A stretch of DNA of 64,000 nucleotides from an uncultured Nocardioides sp. (GTDB taxonomy: Bacteria; Actinomycetota; Actinomycetes; Propionibacteriales; Nocardioidaceae): the NCBI RefSeq assembly GCF_947488515.1, contig NZ_CANKZF010000001.1, positions 1,550,001-1,614,000 on the forward strand, given 5' to 3'. A program made the position numbers and the translations under genes. The notes under the pieces were generated by a model, which did not search any database, was not told where the DNA came from, and was given only the letters and a program-made list of their open reading frames with translations. How positions within the stretch are numbered: position 1 is the stretch's first letter; each line of letters begins with the position of its first letter. Positions 1-14,483 of this stretch are shown here, piece after piece.

Positions 1-1386
<1,386 letters not shown>

Positions 1387-1393
1387 CGTCGAG

Positions 1394-1924
1394 TCAGTCG
1401 AGGGGGATGTCCTCGGAGTTGTCCCGGTCGACCGGCTCGGAGTCCTTGGGCACCTCGACCTCGCCCTCCTGGTCGAGGGTGAGCACCAGCTCGCGCTCGC
1501 CGACCTTGGTCCACCCGATGGTGGTGCGGAAGTCGTCGCGCTCGAGCTGCGCCCACGGCTCCGAGGCGTCGAGGCCGTCGGAGGTCCGCTTCCACCCGGC
1601 GTCCTCGAGCGCCGTCGCGGCCTGGTCGACCTGCTCGCCCTCGGCACCCTCGCCGACGACGACCGCCGACGCCTTGTAGTCCTCGGCGCGGTAGGTCGAC
1701 ATGCCCTCGCTCTCGACCCGGCCCTGCGCGCGCTCCACGGCGAGGCCGGTGCCGGTGATCGCGGCGGCCATGTCGCGGAGCTCGGCGTTGACCGCCTGCT
1801 TCATCGACGCCAGGTCGTCGGCGGCCTGCTCGGGGTCGGGGTCGCCGCACGACCCCAGCCCCACGGCGAGCGCGAGGGCCAGGAGGAGCCGGAGCGGGAG
1901 GAGTCTCATGCGCTCCATCCTCAC
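1394..1924 (-). CDS. Putative lipoprotein, last gene of the WXG/DUF1023 operon
   Basis: A 176-aa protein with an Arg/Leu-rich signal peptide ending in the lipobox-like LGSC, which would lipidate Cys26. The mature part is acidic and has no recognised enzyme motif. The GTG start overlaps the stop of the upstream DUF1023 gene by 4 bp (GTGA), which is why I prefer it to in-frame ATGs 6 and 15 bases further in. It probably sits on the outer face of the membrane together with the products of the three preceding genes. Function unknown. It converges with the gmd-like gene, with only 7 bp between the stops. Confidence 0.7.
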   Translation of the reverse strand: MRMERMRLLPLRLLLALALAVGLGSCGDPDPEQAADDLASMKQAVNAELRDMAAAITGTGLAVERAQGRVESEGMSTYRAEDYKASAVVVGEGAEGEQVDQAATALEDAGWKRTSDGLDASEPWAQLERDDFRTTIGWTKVGERELVLTLDQEGEVEVPKDSEPVDRDNSEDIPLD

Positions 1925-3696
1925 CGGTCGGGGCTCGTGTCGGAACGACCGGGCTGGTTGGCGGTCGGGTCACGGTCCCACTCGGGGTCCTGCGGCGGGC
2001 CCCACCACGGGTCGTAGCTCTGCTCCGCGGTGTTGATGTCGTCGCCGTGGCCGTCGACGATGCGCCCGATGTTGTAGAGCGACTCGGTGTCCTGGTCGAG
2101 GTAGGAGCTGTGCGCGTCGCCGGTGTTGCGGTGCCAGCTGCGATCGACGTCCTCGGCCTCGAAGCGGTTGGCGTCGAAGTCCTCCGACGACGGGTCGGTG
2201 CCCAGCCCGATGCCGAGCTTGCCGACCCACCCCTCGTCCCCCAGCACGGCCACGAAGTCGCGGCTGTCGCGACCGACGTAGACGTGGTCGGCGCCGGGGC
2301 CGAGGTCGCTGGCGTGGTCGGCCGGACCCGCACCGGGGCTGCCGATGAGGACCACCTCGTCGACGTCGGACGTGTCCCCGTGGGTGGCGTACGACGTCGT
2401 GGTGGAGCCGTAGCTGTGGCCGACGGCGGTGAGGTGGGCGGGGTCGTCGGGCCGGGAGGCACGCAGTCCGTCGATGGCGTCGGCGAGGTTGCGGCCGCCC
2501 TCCTCGGCGCGTCCCTCGCTGAGGGTCGCGAGGTCGGTCGGCCCGTGGGGCGCGTCGTAGCCGAGCCAGAACATCGTGGCGACGCTGGAGCCGTCGCCGT
2601 TGTAGCGCGTCGACTCGTAGAGGTTCATCATCCGGTCGGTGTAGTAGGTCGTGTCGCCCATGTCGGTGTTGATGCCCGGCGTGAAGACCGCGACGTCGGT
2701 CGCGTGGTCGAGGTCGCCGACCGCGACGGCGACCCGGCCGTCGCCCTCGTAGGCAGCGGGGTCGTAGAGCCACAGCACGCCGCCGGGCTTCAGGTCGGGG
2801 TCGAGCGGGTCGGTGTAGGCGTCGGCGTTGGCGATCGCGTCGCGTGCCTGCCCCGCGTTGGCGAGCATCGTGCGCTCGAGCGGCGAGATGGTGCCGTCCT
2901 CGTCCTTGGCGGCGAGCCGCGCGAGGTCGTCGTCGAGGAGCACCCGGTTGGCCTGGTCGCGGGCGCCGGCCGGGAGGCCGTCACCCTGGCCGATCCGCTC
3001 GGGGTAGGCCGCGACCACGGCCTCGCGCTCGGCCTCGGTGAGGCTGTCCCACCACCGCTGCACCTCCTCGGGCGTGGCGCCGCTGCCGGGCGCGCCGGGA
3101 CGGTTCATCGCCGACTCCGCCATCGGCGGGATGCCGCCGTCCGACGACAGCGCCTCCGGCAGGGTGTCGGCGGCCTGGAAGACCTGGCGCAGCAGCGTCT
3201 CGTTGTCGCGGACGCGTCGCTGCAGGTCGTCGTCGGCGGTGACCAGCTCGGAGTAGTCGATGCGCAGCTCGACCGCCCGCTCGCGGAAGGCGGCGATCTC
3301 GTTGTCGGTGGCCTCGGTGGCGGCGTTGATGTCGGCGATCAGCGCGGTGCGCCGGTCGTCGAGACCGCGCTTGCGCTCGACGAGGTCCTCGTGGTCGCGC
3401 AGCAGGTCGCGCAGGGTGTCGGCGAAGGCGGTCACCCCGCGCCCGACGCGCCGCACGGTCGTGGCCATCGCCGAGTGCTCGGTCGACGCCTCGCCGGAGG
3501 CCTCCTTGTAGGACTGGTAGGCGATGCCGGCCCAGCTGCCGAGCTCCTGCAGCTCGCGGCAGCGGTCGGCGAACTCCTCGTAGCGCCCGGCCGCGGCGTA
3601 GATGGTCGTGGCGAGCCCGTCGGCCCCGCCCGCGTCGCCCTCGGGCTTCTTGATCTGCGCCGGGACCGACGCCGGGATCTCGATCGTGACGGTCAT
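1921..3696 (-). CDS. DUF1023 alpha/beta-hydrolase protein
   Basis: A 591-aa protein. Residues ~1-190 are helical with heptad-like stretches, as in WXG100/LXG-type N-termini. Residues ~330-540 form a DUF1023 alpha/beta-hydrolase domain with nucleophile elbow GHSYGS (Ser near residue 428). In actinobacteria these proteins often follow a small WXG100-like gene, as here. ATG at 3696 overlaps the upstream stop by 4 bp (ATGA). The open frame continues upstream but overlaps the WXG gene, so the longer start is rejected. Substrate unknown; a secreted or envelope esterase or peptidase-like role is inferred from family and context. Confidence 0.82.
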   Translation of the reverse strand: MTVTIEIPASVPAQIKKPEGDAGGADGLATTIYAAAGRYEEFADRCRELQELGSWAGIAYQSYKEASGEASTEHSAMATTVRRVGRGVTAFADTLRDLLRDHEDLVERKRGLDDRRTALIADINAATEATDNEIAAFRERAVELRIDYSELVTADDDLQRRVRDNETLLRQVFQAADTLPEALSSDGGIPPMAESAMNRPGAPGSGATPEEVQRWWDSLTEAEREAVVAAYPERIGQGDGLPAGARDQANRVLLDDDLARLAAKDEDGTISPLERTMLANAGQARDAIANADAYTDPLDPDLKPGGVLWLYDPAAYEGDGRVAVAVGDLDHATDVAVFTPGINTDMGDTTYYTDRMMNLYESTRYNGDGSSVATMFWLGYDAPHGPTDLATLSEGRAEEGGRNLADAIDGLRASRPDDPAHLTAVGHSYGSTTTSYATHGDTSDVDEVVLIGSPGAGPADHASDLGPGADHVYVGRDSRDFVAVLGDEGWVGKLGIGLGTDPSSEDFDANRFEAEDVDRSWHRNTGDAHSSYLDQDTESLYNIGRIVDGHGDDINTAEQSYDPWWGPPQDPEWDRDPTANQPGRSDTSPDR

Positions 3697-4004
3697 CGGG
3701 CCGACCCCAGGCGTCCGTCGAGGTCGCTGAACTGCCGGTCGGTGGCGTCGTCGGTGGTCGAGTAGTCGTCGGCGGTCGCGTGCAGCGCGCCCACGAACCC
3801 CTGCGCGATGGCGGCGCTCTCCCCGGCGTAGCCGGACCACCGCGTCAGGAACGTCGTCGCCGCGCCCTGCACGCTCGGCGGCAGCGACGAGGCGGCCGCA
3901 CCGCCGAGCTCGCGCGCCGAGGTCTCCATCAGCGTCTCCTGCGACTCCCACCCCTGGGTGCCGCGGCGGAGGGTCTCCATCTGCCAGACCAGCGGGTCGC
4001 TCAT
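3693..4004 (-). CDS. WXG100-like small helical protein
   Basis: A 103-aa, Ala/Ser-rich helical protein with a central W-S-G turn (Trp56-Gly58), the helix-turn-helix hallmark of WXG100/ESAT-6-like proteins, and a length typical of that family. ATGA overlaps join it to the genes before and after it. No EccC ATPase or other type VII core gene is in the window, so export by T7SS is only a possibility. It may act as a chaperone or partner of the DUF1023 protein, whose N-terminus is of similar helical type. Confidence 0.65.
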   Translation of the reverse strand: MSDPLVWQMETLRRGTQGWESQETLMETSARELGGAAASSLPPSVQGAATTFLTRWSGYAGESAAIAQGFVGALHATADDYSTTDDATDRQFSDLDGRLGSAR

Positions 4005-4579
4005 CGCGCACCCCCGCCGATCGCCTCGGCCACAGCAGCGTCGCCCACGACGACGAGGGCGGAGCGGATCCTCAGCACCACCCGCCCGGCGGCGGGCGCC
4101 AGGACCTGCACGTCCTCACGGCCGATCGTCCCGGGGCGTCCGGCCAGCACACGGGGTACGCCGTCGGGCGGCGCCAGCACGTGCCACCCGTCGGACTCGT
4201 CGAGCAGGTCCTGGGCGCGCTGGAGCGCGCCGGACGCCACGACCGGGTCGAGGTCGTCGAAGGTCGCGGTGCCCTGCCACCGCAGGGTGCCGGGCGCGGA
4301 CCCGGCGAACCACACGTCGTCGAGGTGGCTCGGCTCGGCGTCGAGGCCGAGGGCCGCCCACAGCCCGGCCATCCGGGCTCGCAGCTCCTGCCGCGCCGCC
4401 TCGGGGTCGACCGTCGGCTCGCCGGCCGGGACCTCGGTGCGATCGGGCGACTCGGGCGGGAGCACCACGAGGTCGACGTCGTCGTGGCGACGGAGCACCG
4501 TCGCCCAGAACGGGTCCTGCAGCACCTGTCGGGCCGCGGGCGCACCCGAGACGAGGTCGAGCGAGGTCGGATCGGGCAC
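4001..4579 (-). CDS. Hypothetical protein, first gene of the WXG/DUF1023 operon
   Basis: A 192-aa acidic protein with no signal peptide, membrane segment or motif I recognise. It opens a four-gene, tightly overlapping operon (4579 to 1394, minus strand): this gene, WXG100-like, DUF1023 hydrolase, lipoprotein. A GGAGG-type ribosome site (read on the minus strand from ggcctcctt at 4582-4590) precedes the ATG at 4579. Position suggests a cytoplasmic partner or ESX-associated chaperone-like role, which is inference only. Confidence 0.6.
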   Translation of the reverse strand: MPDPTSLDLVSGAPAARQVLQDPFWATVLRRHDDVDLVVLPPESPDRTEVPAGEPTVDPEAARQELRARMAGLWAALGLDAEPSHLDDVWFAGSAPGTLRWQGTATFDDLDPVVASGALQRAQDLLDESDGWHVLAPPDGVPRVLAGRPGTIGREDVQVLAPAAGRVVLRIRSALVVVGDAAVAEAIGGGAR

Positions 4580-4657
4580 GGGGCCTCCTTCAGGATGCGG
4601 CTGGGGTGCTCTCCGCTACTCCTGACCCTCCCCCGCCGGGGACCCGCCCAAACGCGG

Positions 4658-5524
4658 TCAACCGTGCTTGAGGAGACCGAGCAGGTACTCGCCGTAGCCG
4701 CTCTTGCGCAGCGGCTCTGCGCGGGCGACGAGCTCGTCGTCGGAGAGGAAGCCCATCCGCCAGGCGACCTCCTCAGGTGCACCGACCTTGAAGCCCTGAC
4801 GGCCCTCGATGGTGCGGACGAAGTTGGAGGCGTCGTTCAGCGAGTCGAAGGTGCCGGTGTCGAGCCACGCGGTGCCGCGCGGCAGCACCTCGACGTGGAG
4901 GCGACCCTCCTCGAGGTAGCGCCGGTTGAGGTCGGTGATCTCCAGCTCGCCGCGCGCGGACGGCGCCAGCTCGGCGGCGTACTCCACCACGTCGTTGTCG
5001 TAGAAGTAGAGGCCCGGCACCGCGAAGTCGCTCTTCGGGTGCTCCGGCTTCTCCTCCAGCGAGAGCGCCCGGCCCTGGTCGTCGAACTCCACCACGCCGT
5101 AGGCGCGCGGGTCGGCGACGTGGTAGCCGAAGACCGCGGCGCCGTCGAGCTCGGAGAAGCGCAGCAGCTGCTGGCCGAGGCCGGAGCCGTAGAAGATGTT
5201 GTCGCCGAGGACGAGGGCGGACCGCTCGGAGCCGATGTGGTCGGCGCCGATGATGAAGGCCTGCGCGAGACCGTCGGGACTCGGCTGCACCGCGAAGGTC
5301 AGGTTGATGCCGAACTGCGAGCCGTCACCGAGCAGGCGGTGGAAGCCGTCGGCCTCGTGGGGCGTCGTGATGATCAGGACGTCCCGGATCCCCGCCAGCA
5401 TCAGCGTGGAGAGCGGGTAGTAGATCATCGGCTTGTCGTAGACCGGCACCAGCTGCTTGCTGATGCCCTGGGTGATCGGGTGCAGTCGCGAGCCAGTACC
5501 CCCGGCCAGGATGATTCCGCGCAT
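4658..5524 (-). CDS. rmlA: Glucose-1-phosphate thymidylyltransferase RmlA
   Basis: A 288-aa nucleotidyltransferase making dTDP-glucose from dTTP and glucose-1-phosphate, first step of dTDP-L-rhamnose synthesis. The N-terminal signature [11 protein letters not shown] is followed by [17 protein letters not shown]. Length is exactly that of the family (~290). The start is fixed by a leaderless-type promoter: on the minus strand TAGGGT lies 6 nt before the ATG and there is no Shine-Dalgarno. It is divergent from the DUF4012 gene and separated from rmlB, so the rhamnose genes are not a single operon here. Confidence 0.96.
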   Translation of the reverse strand: MRGIILAGGTGSRLHPITQGISKQLVPVYDKPMIYYPLSTLMLAGIRDVLIITTPHEADGFHRLLGDGSQFGINLTFAVQPSPDGLAQAFIIGADHIGSERSALVLGDNIFYGSGLGQQLLRFSELDGAAVFGYHVADPRAYGVVEFDDQGRALSLEEKPEHPKSDFAVPGLYFYDNDVVEYAAELAPSARGELEITDLNRRYLEEGRLHVEVLPRGTAWLDTGTFDSLNDASNFVRTIEGRQGFKVGAPEEVAWRMGFLSDDELVARAEPLRKSGYGEYLLGLLKHG

Positions 5525-5530
5525 GGGTGA

Positions 5531-5536
5531 ACCCTA
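5531..5536 (-). promoter_or_regulatory. -10 box of leaderless rmlA promoter
   Basis: Read on the minus strand, TAGGGT is followed by 6 nt and then the rmlA ATG. That places the transcription start at or next to the start codon, so the mRNA would be leaderless. Confidence 0.55.
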
Positions 5537-5587
5537 GGGTGCGTCCGGGATTCTCGTGGGTTCTCACCCCTTTGGCACCATGTGCGC

Positions 5588-9880
<4,293 letters not shown>

Positions 9881-9930
9881 CGTCCTTCGGGTGTGCTGGC
9901 GGGCTCTCGTCCCGACCGACCCGCCGGGGG

Positions 9931-10419
9931 GGTGGCGGCACATCGCATCTGCCAGCCCGCCTCGCCTGCCATCTGCCGCCACCCACACCCGCCGGCAGCC
10001 CGAGGTGGCGGCACATCGCACCGCGGCTGCGTTCAGGAAGCAATCTGCCGCCACCCCCACGCGCCGGCAGCCCGAGGTGGCGGCACATCGCACCCACGGG
10101 CCTGTCTCACCTGCCATCTGCCGCCACCCACACCGACCGACAGCCCGAGGTGGCGGCACATCGCACCCACGGGCCTGTCTCACCTGCCATCTGCCGCCAC
10201 CCCCACGCGCCGGCAGCCCGAGGTGGCGGCACATCGCACCCACGGGCCTGTCTCGCCTGCCATCTGCCGCCACCCCCACGCGCCGGTAGCCCGAGGTGGC
10301 GGCACATCGCACCGCGGCTGCGTTCAGGAAGCAATCTGCCGCCACCCCACACGACCGACCCGCCGAGGTGGCGGCACATCGCACCCACGGGCCCGCCTCA
10401 CCTGCAATCTGCCGCCACC
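9931..10419. repeat. Seven-unit palindromic repeat array, 72-73 bp period
   Basis: Seven units start at 9931, 10004, 10076, 10149, 10222, 10295 and 10367 and are 52-53 bp each. Every unit opens with GGTGGCGGCACATCGCA and closes with ATCTGCCGCCACC, so its ends pair as a ~12-bp stem (GGTGGCGGCA with TGCCGCCACC). The loop comes in two main versions: one with ccgcggctgcgttcagg (units 2 and 6) and one with cccacgggcctgtctc (units 3, 4 and 5; unit 7 is close). Unit 1 is more diverged. Linkers of ~20 bp also repeat (mostly cgccggcagcccga). It fills the gap between the convergent rmlCD and DUF2516 genes. No cas gene is near and the ~73-bp spacing does not fit CRISPR. Confidence 0.9.
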
Positions 10420-10446
10420 CCAGCACGGCGAGGCGGGTGGTGAGGC

Positions 10447-10740
10447 TCAGCGGCGTGAGGTGACCTCGGCGAGCGCCGGGCGGACGTCGGCGATGTAGAC
10501 GAGCGAGGCGATCGTGAAGACGAGGTGGATCAGCCCGAGCGGCGAGGAGCCGATGAGGATCAGCTGGGCGGCGAAGCTGAGGCCGGTGATCGCGCACCAC
10601 GCCTGCTTGGTGAGCTTCCCGGCGGCCTCGTAGGCCTCGGCGGAGTAGGTCAGCGAGTTGATGAACGCGAATCCCTTGACCGCGAGCAGCACGACGAGCA
10701 CCACCAGCATCAGGGTGCTCTGGAACGCGTAGATGTTCAC
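10447..10740 (-). CDS. DUF2516 small membrane protein
   Basis: A 97-aa protein with three hydrophobic segments, matching the DUF2516 family in length and layout. GTG start at 10740 is supported by TACCCT 6 nt upstream on the minus strand (leaderless type). In Mycobacterium and relatives the DUF2516 gene directly follows the XRE-hbhA pair, as I recall for Rv0474-Rv0476. Here that pair lies at 17.9-19.2 kb on the same strand, so the urease operon and a membrane-protein gene appear to separate formerly adjacent genes. Function unknown. Confidence 0.8.
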   Translation of the reverse strand: MNIYAFQSTLMLVVLVVLLAVKGFAFINSLTYSAEAYEAAGKLTKQAWCAITGLSFAAQLILIGSSPLGLIHLVFTIASLVYIADVRPALAEVTSRR

Positions 10741-10768
10741 GGCACGAGGGTAGTCGACGTAGCGAGAC

Positions 10769-10811
10769 GTGACGGTGCCGTCACGTGCCCGAAACAGCGG
10801 CTGCCTACGTT
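10769..10811 (+). promoter_or_regulatory. ureA promoter with GlnR-type binding box
   Basis: GTCAC (10780-10784), six bases, then GAAAC (10791-10795) is an exact match to the actinobacterial GlnR half-box GTnAC-n6-GAAAC. A further GTGAC lies at 10769-10773, also six bases from the next element. The -10-like TACGTT (10806-10811) is 7 nt before the ureA GTG, so the mRNA is probably leaderless and the box lies close to the -35 region. GlnR is encoded at 58519-59238. Whether it activates or represses cannot be told from sequence. Confidence 0.6.
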
Positions 10812-10818
10812 GCGTGAC

Positions 10819-11121
10819 GTGCACCTGACTCCCTCCGACACCGAGAAGCTGCTGCTCGCTGTGGCCGGCATGGTCGCCCGCGACCGGCTGGCCCGCGGCG
10901 TACGCCTCAACTACCCGGAGTCCGTCGCACTGCTCAGCACCTGGGTGATCGAGCGCGCCCGAGAAGGCGCATCGGTCGCCGAGCTGATGTCGAGCGGCCG
11001 CGAGGTGCTCACCTCGGTCCAGGTGATGCCCGACGTGGTGCCGATGCTGACCGAGGTACAGGTCGAGGCGACCTTCCCTGACGGCCGCAAGCTCGTCACC
11101 CTCCACGACCCGATCGGCTGA
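10819..11121 (+). CDS. ureA: Urease gamma subunit UreA
   Basis: A 100-aa protein, the standard UreA length. It starts [20 protein letters not shown] and contains [15 protein letters not shown] and [28 protein letters not shown], all diagnostic of the gamma subunit of the (alpha beta gamma)3 urease that hydrolyses urea to ammonia and carbamate. GTG at 10819 follows TACGTT by 7 nt with no ribosome site. First gene of ureABCFGD. Confidence 0.96.
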   Translation: MHLTPSDTEKLLLAVAGMVARDRLARGVRLNYPESVALLSTWVIERAREGASVAELMSSGREVLTSVQVMPDVVPMLTEVQVEATFPDGRKLVTLHDPIG

Positions 11122-11131
11122 GAGGCGGGAC

Positions 11132-11455
11132 ATGGCCACCCACAGCGAGGGACCCGGCGCGATCCGGTGTGCCCCGGGCACCCACGTCCTCAACGCCGAC
11201 CGGACGCCCGACGAGCGGCGTACCGTCGTCATCACCAACACCGGCGACCGGCCGGTGCAGATCGGTTCCCACGTCCACCTCCCGCTGGTCAACGCGGCCC
11301 TGGACTTCGACCGGGACGCTGCAGCCGGCTTCCGGCTCGACGTCCCCTCGGGCACCTCGCAGCGCTTCGAGCCGGGTGCCTCGCGCTCGGTGGCGATCGT
11401 CGCGCTGCGGGGCCGACGGGTGGTCCCCGGGATCCAGGTGCGCGCCGATGGTTGA
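11132..11455 (+). CDS. ureB: Urease beta subunit UreB
   Basis: A 107-aa UreB with [20 protein letters not shown] and [15 protein letters not shown], the conserved surface that packs against UreC. The start ATG follows GAGAGGCGGGAC (ribosome site) 10 bp after ureA. The 3' end overlaps ureC by 8 bp, so the structural subunits are translated as a coupled set. Confidence 0.95.
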   Translation: MATHSEGPGAIRCAPGTHVLNADRTPDERRTVVITNTGDRPVQIGSHVHLPLVNAALDFDRDAAAGFRLDVPSGTSQRFEPGASRSVAIVALRGRRVVPGIQVRADG

Positions 11456-13145
11456 GATCAGTCGCGAGGCGTACGCCGCCCTCTACGGGCCCACGACGGG
11501 CGACCAGGTCCGCCTCGGCGACACCGACCTGTGGATCGAGGTCGAGGACGACCTGACCTTCGGTGGCGAGGAGGCCGTCTTCGGTGGGGGCAAGTCGATC
11601 CGCGAGTCGATGGCGCAATCGGCGGTGCCGCGGTCCGGGGGCGCCCTCGACACGGTCATCACCAACGCGGTCGTGCTCGACCACTGGGGCGTCGTCCGCG
11701 CCGACGTGGGCCTGCGCGACGGCCGGATCGTGGCGCTGGGACGGGCCGGCAACCCGGACATCGCCGACGGCGTGCACCCGGACCTCGTGATCGGCCCGGG
11801 CACCGACGTCATCTCCGGCGAGGGGAGGATCCTCACCGCGGGGGCGATCGACGTCCACGTGCACCTGCTGTCGCGCTCCCAGGTCGTGGAGGCCCTCGCG
11901 ACCGGCACCACGACGATCGGCGGCGGAGGCACCGGCCCCTCGGAGGGGTCGAAGGCGACGACGGTCACCCCGGGCGCCTGGCACCTCCGGGCCGTCCACC
12001 GGGCGCTGGACGAGCTCCCGGTCAACGTCCTGCTCATGGGCAAGGGCAACACCGTGTCGGCGGAGGGGCTGGCCGAGCAGGCGCTGGCCGGCGCGGCGGC
12101 CTACAAGGTGCACGAGGACTGGGGCGCGACGCCCGCGGCGATCGACGCCGCGCTGCGCGCCGCGGACGAGTTCGGCCTCCAGGTGGCGCTGCACTCCGAC
12201 AGCCTCAACGAGGCCGGGTACCTCGAGTCGACGCTGGCGGCGATCGGCGGCCGCTCCATCCACGCCTTCCACGCCGAGGGCGCGGGCGGCGGGCACGCCC
12301 CCGACATCCTCGAGGTCGCCTCCCACGCCCACGTCATCCCCGGGTCCACCAACCCGACCCTCCCGCACACCGTCAACACGGTCGCCGAGCACCTCGACAT
12401 GCTCATGGTGTGCCACCACCTCAACCCCCGGGTTCCCGAGGACCTGGCCTTCGCCGAGTCGCGGATCCGGGCGACCACGATCGCCGCGGAGGACCTGCTG
12501 CACGACCTCGGCGCCCTGTCGATCACATCGTCCGATGCACAGGCGATGGGCCGGATCGGCGAGGTCGTCTGCCGCACGTGGCAGGTCGCGCACGTCATGA
12601 AGGCTCGCCTCGGCTCCCTCGGCGGCCGCGCCGACAACGTCCGGGCCCGGCGCTACGTCGCCAAGTACACGATCAACCCGGCCATCGCGCACGGCATCTC
12701 CCACGAGGTCGGCTCGGTCGAGCCGGGCAAGCTGGCCGACCTGGTGCTCTGGGACCCGCGGTTCTTCGGGATCCGGCCCGAGGTGGTCATCAAGGCCGGG
12801 GCGCTGGTGTGGGGCGCACTCGGCGACCCCAACGCGTCGATCCCCACGCCCCAACCGGTGCTGATGAGGCCCACGCTGGTGGGTGCGGACGGCGCCGACC
12901 ACGCGGTGACCTTCGTGGCGCCCGCGGCCCTCGACGCCGGGCTCGTGTCGTCGCTGGGGCTCCGCCGACGGCTGGTGGCGGTGACGCCGACCCGTGACAT
13001 CGGCAAGGCCGACATGGTCAACAACGACGCCCTGCCCGCGATCGACATCGACCCCGAGACGTTCGCCATCACCATCGAGGGCGAGCTCGTGACGCCCGCG
13101 CCCGCCACGACGCTGCCCCTGGCGCAGCTCTACGCGATGTTCTGA
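11448..13145 (+). CDS. ureC: Urease alpha subunit UreC (catalytic)
   Basis: A 565-aa Ni-dependent amidohydrolase. Metal ligands and catalytic residues are all visible: HVH in GAIDVHVHL, the carbamylated lysine Lys220 in [23 protein letters not shown], and the flap Cys322-His323 in [15 protein letters not shown] carries the Asp ligand. Typical UreC is ~570 aa. The product acts in the cytoplasm and needs UreF, UreG and UreD to load nickel. Together with the GlnR box, it suggests urea is used as a nitrogen source. Confidence 0.97.
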   Translation: MVEISREAYAALYGPTTGDQVRLGDTDLWIEVEDDLTFGGEEAVFGGGKSIRESMAQSAVPRSGGALDTVITNAVVLDHWGVVRADVGLRDGRIVALGRAGNPDIADGVHPDLVIGPGTDVISGEGRILTAGAIDVHVHLLSRSQVVEALATGTTTIGGGGTGPSEGSKATTVTPGAWHLRAVHRALDELPVNVLLMGKGNTVSAEGLAEQALAGAAAYKVHEDWGATPAAIDAALRAADEFGLQVALHSDSLNEAGYLESTLAAIGGRSIHAFHAEGAGGGHAPDILEVASHAHVIPGSTNPTLPHTVNTVAEHLDMLMVCHHLNPRVPEDLAFAESRIRATTIAAEDLLHDLGALSITSSDAQAMGRIGEVVCRTWQVAHVMKARLGSLGGRADNVRARRYVAKYTINPAIAHGISHEVGSVEPGKLADLVLWDPRFFGIRPEVVIKAGALVWGALGDPNASIPTPQPVLMRPTLVGADGADHAVTFVAPAALDAGLVSSLGLRRRLVAVTPTRDIGKADMVNNDALPAIDIDPETFAITIEGELVTPAPATTLPLAQLYAMF

Positions 13146-13777
13146 TGAGCGCGCTCGCCCTGCTCCTCGCCGACGCGCGGCTGCCCGTCGCGGGCCACAC
13201 CCAGTCCGGCAGCCTCGAGCCCGCGCTGGCCGCCGGACCGGTCGACGTACCCGCCTACCTGGCCCTCCGGCTGGCCACCGTGACCCGTACCGAGGCCGCC
13301 ACCGCGGTGGTGACCCTCGCCCACCTGCGCCGCGGCGAGGGCCTCGACGCGGTGCACGACGCCTGGGCCGCCCGCACGGCCAGCGCCGCGATGCGCGACA
13401 CCTCACGCGAGCTGGGCCGCGGGCTGCTGCGCCTGGCCGACGTGCTGTGGGACCTGCCGCCGGTGCTGTCCGGGCTGCCCCGGCCGATGGTGCTCGGCGC
13501 GATCGCGCACGTCACCGGGCTCCGCGCGACGGACGTGGCCGAGGTGATCGGGTACGACGACCTGCAGACCGTCGCGTCGGCGGCACTCAAGCTGCAACCG
13601 CTCGACCCGGCCGTCGCCACCGGCTGGGTCGTGGCGGCCCTGCCGCTGCTGTCCGTCATGGTCTCGCAGGTCGAGCAGCTCGACTCGCCCCTCGCCATCC
13701 CCGCCACCGCGTCACCGTGGATCGAGCAGCTCGCCGAGGACCACGCCGTCACCACCAGGAGGTTGTTCCGTGCCTGA
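13145..13777 (+). CDS. ureF: Urease accessory protein UreF
   Basis: A 210-aa all-helical accessory protein with [20 protein letters not shown] at the N-terminus and [20 protein letters not shown] near the C-terminus, both typical of UreF. It helps UreD and UreG deliver nickel and CO2 to UreC and is thought to check UreG GTPase activity. Its ATG shares one base with the ureC stop (TGATG). It overlaps ureG by 8 bp. Confidence 0.92.
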   Translation: MSALALLLADARLPVAGHTQSGSLEPALAAGPVDVPAYLALRLATVTRTEAATAVVTLAHLRRGEGLDAVHDAWAARTASAAMRDTSRELGRGLLRLADVLWDLPPVLSGLPRPMVLGAIAHVTGLRATDVAEVIGYDDLQTVASAALKLQPLDPAVATGWVVAALPLLSVMVSQVEQLDSPLAIPATASPWIEQLAEDHAVTTRRLFRA

Positions 13778-14483
13778 AAGTCCCCGCGAGCTCCGGCTGG
13801 GCGTCTGCGGCCCCGTCGGCACCGGCAAGTCCTCGCTCATCATGCTGCTGTGCGCCCACCTCGGTGTCGAGCTGGAGATCGGGGTCGTCACCAATGACAT
13901 CTACACCGACGAGGACGCCCGGATGATCCGGGCCGCGGGCGTGCTGGACCCCGCCAGGATCGTCGCGGTCGAGACCGGAGCATGTCCGCACACCGCCATC
14001 CGTGACGACATCACCGCCAACCTGCTGGCCGTCGAGGACCTCGTCGCCGACCACGGGCCGTTGGACCTCGTGCTGGTGGAGTCGGGTGGGGACAACCTCA
14101 CCGCGACGTTCTCACCGGCTCTCGTCGACGTCCAGGTGTTCGTGATCGACGTCGCCGGGGGTGGTGACGTGGCCCGCAAGGGCGGCCCGGGCATCGAGCG
14201 CGCCGACCTGCTGGTGGTCAACAAGACCGACCTCGCTCCCCACGTCGGGGTGGACGTCGACCTGATGCGCTCCGACGCCCTCGCGGCCCGCGGCGACCGG
14301 CCGGTCATCGCCCTCTCCCGGCACGACCCCGACTCGGTCGACCACGTCCTGGACTGGGTGCGGGCCATGGTGACCCGGCAGCGGACCGGCGACCTGGTCC
14401 CGGCCGACCCGGGCCCCATGGCACCGCACTTCCACGCGGACGAGGGCGCGCACCGCCATGACGACCACGTCCACGCACACTGA
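13770..14483 (+). CDS. ureG: Urease accessory GTPase UreG with His-rich C-terminus
   Basis: A 237-aa SIMIBI GTPase. P-loop GPVGTGKSS (residues ~14-22), the nickel-site CPH in [22 protein letters not shown], and VNKTDLAP for guanine recognition. GTG start follows an AGGAGG site (13757-13762). The last 20 residues hold seven histidines (HFH, HRH, HVHAH), an extension most UreG proteins place at the N-terminus or lack. Since no ureE is present, this tail may store or bind nickel in its place (inference). Confidence 0.94.
   Translation: MPESPRELRLGVCGPVGTGKSSLIMLLCAHLGVELEIGVVTNDIYTDEDARMIRAAGVLDPARIVAVETGACPHTAIRDDITANLLAVEDLVADHGPLDLVLVESGGDNLTATFSPALVDVQVFVIDVAGGGDVARKGGPGIERADLLVVNKTDLAPHVGVDVDLMRSDALAARGDRPVIALSRHDPDSVDHVLDWVRAMVTRQRTGDLVPADPGPMAPHFHADEGAHRHDDHVHAH

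Noticed and set aside
3693..4004. A type VII secretion locus
   Set aside because: Only one WXG-like protein and a DUF1023 protein are present; EccB, EccC, EccD and mycosin genes are absent from the window.
1921..4011. Longer start for the DUF1023 protein (to 4011)
   Set aside because: The extension would overlap the WXG-like gene almost completely; ATG 3696 in an ATGA overlap fits the operon pattern.
9931..10419. Possible CRISPR array
   Set aside because: The repeated units are 52-53 bp palindromes with ~20-bp linkers that are themselves repeated. There are no unique spacers and no cas genes in the window.
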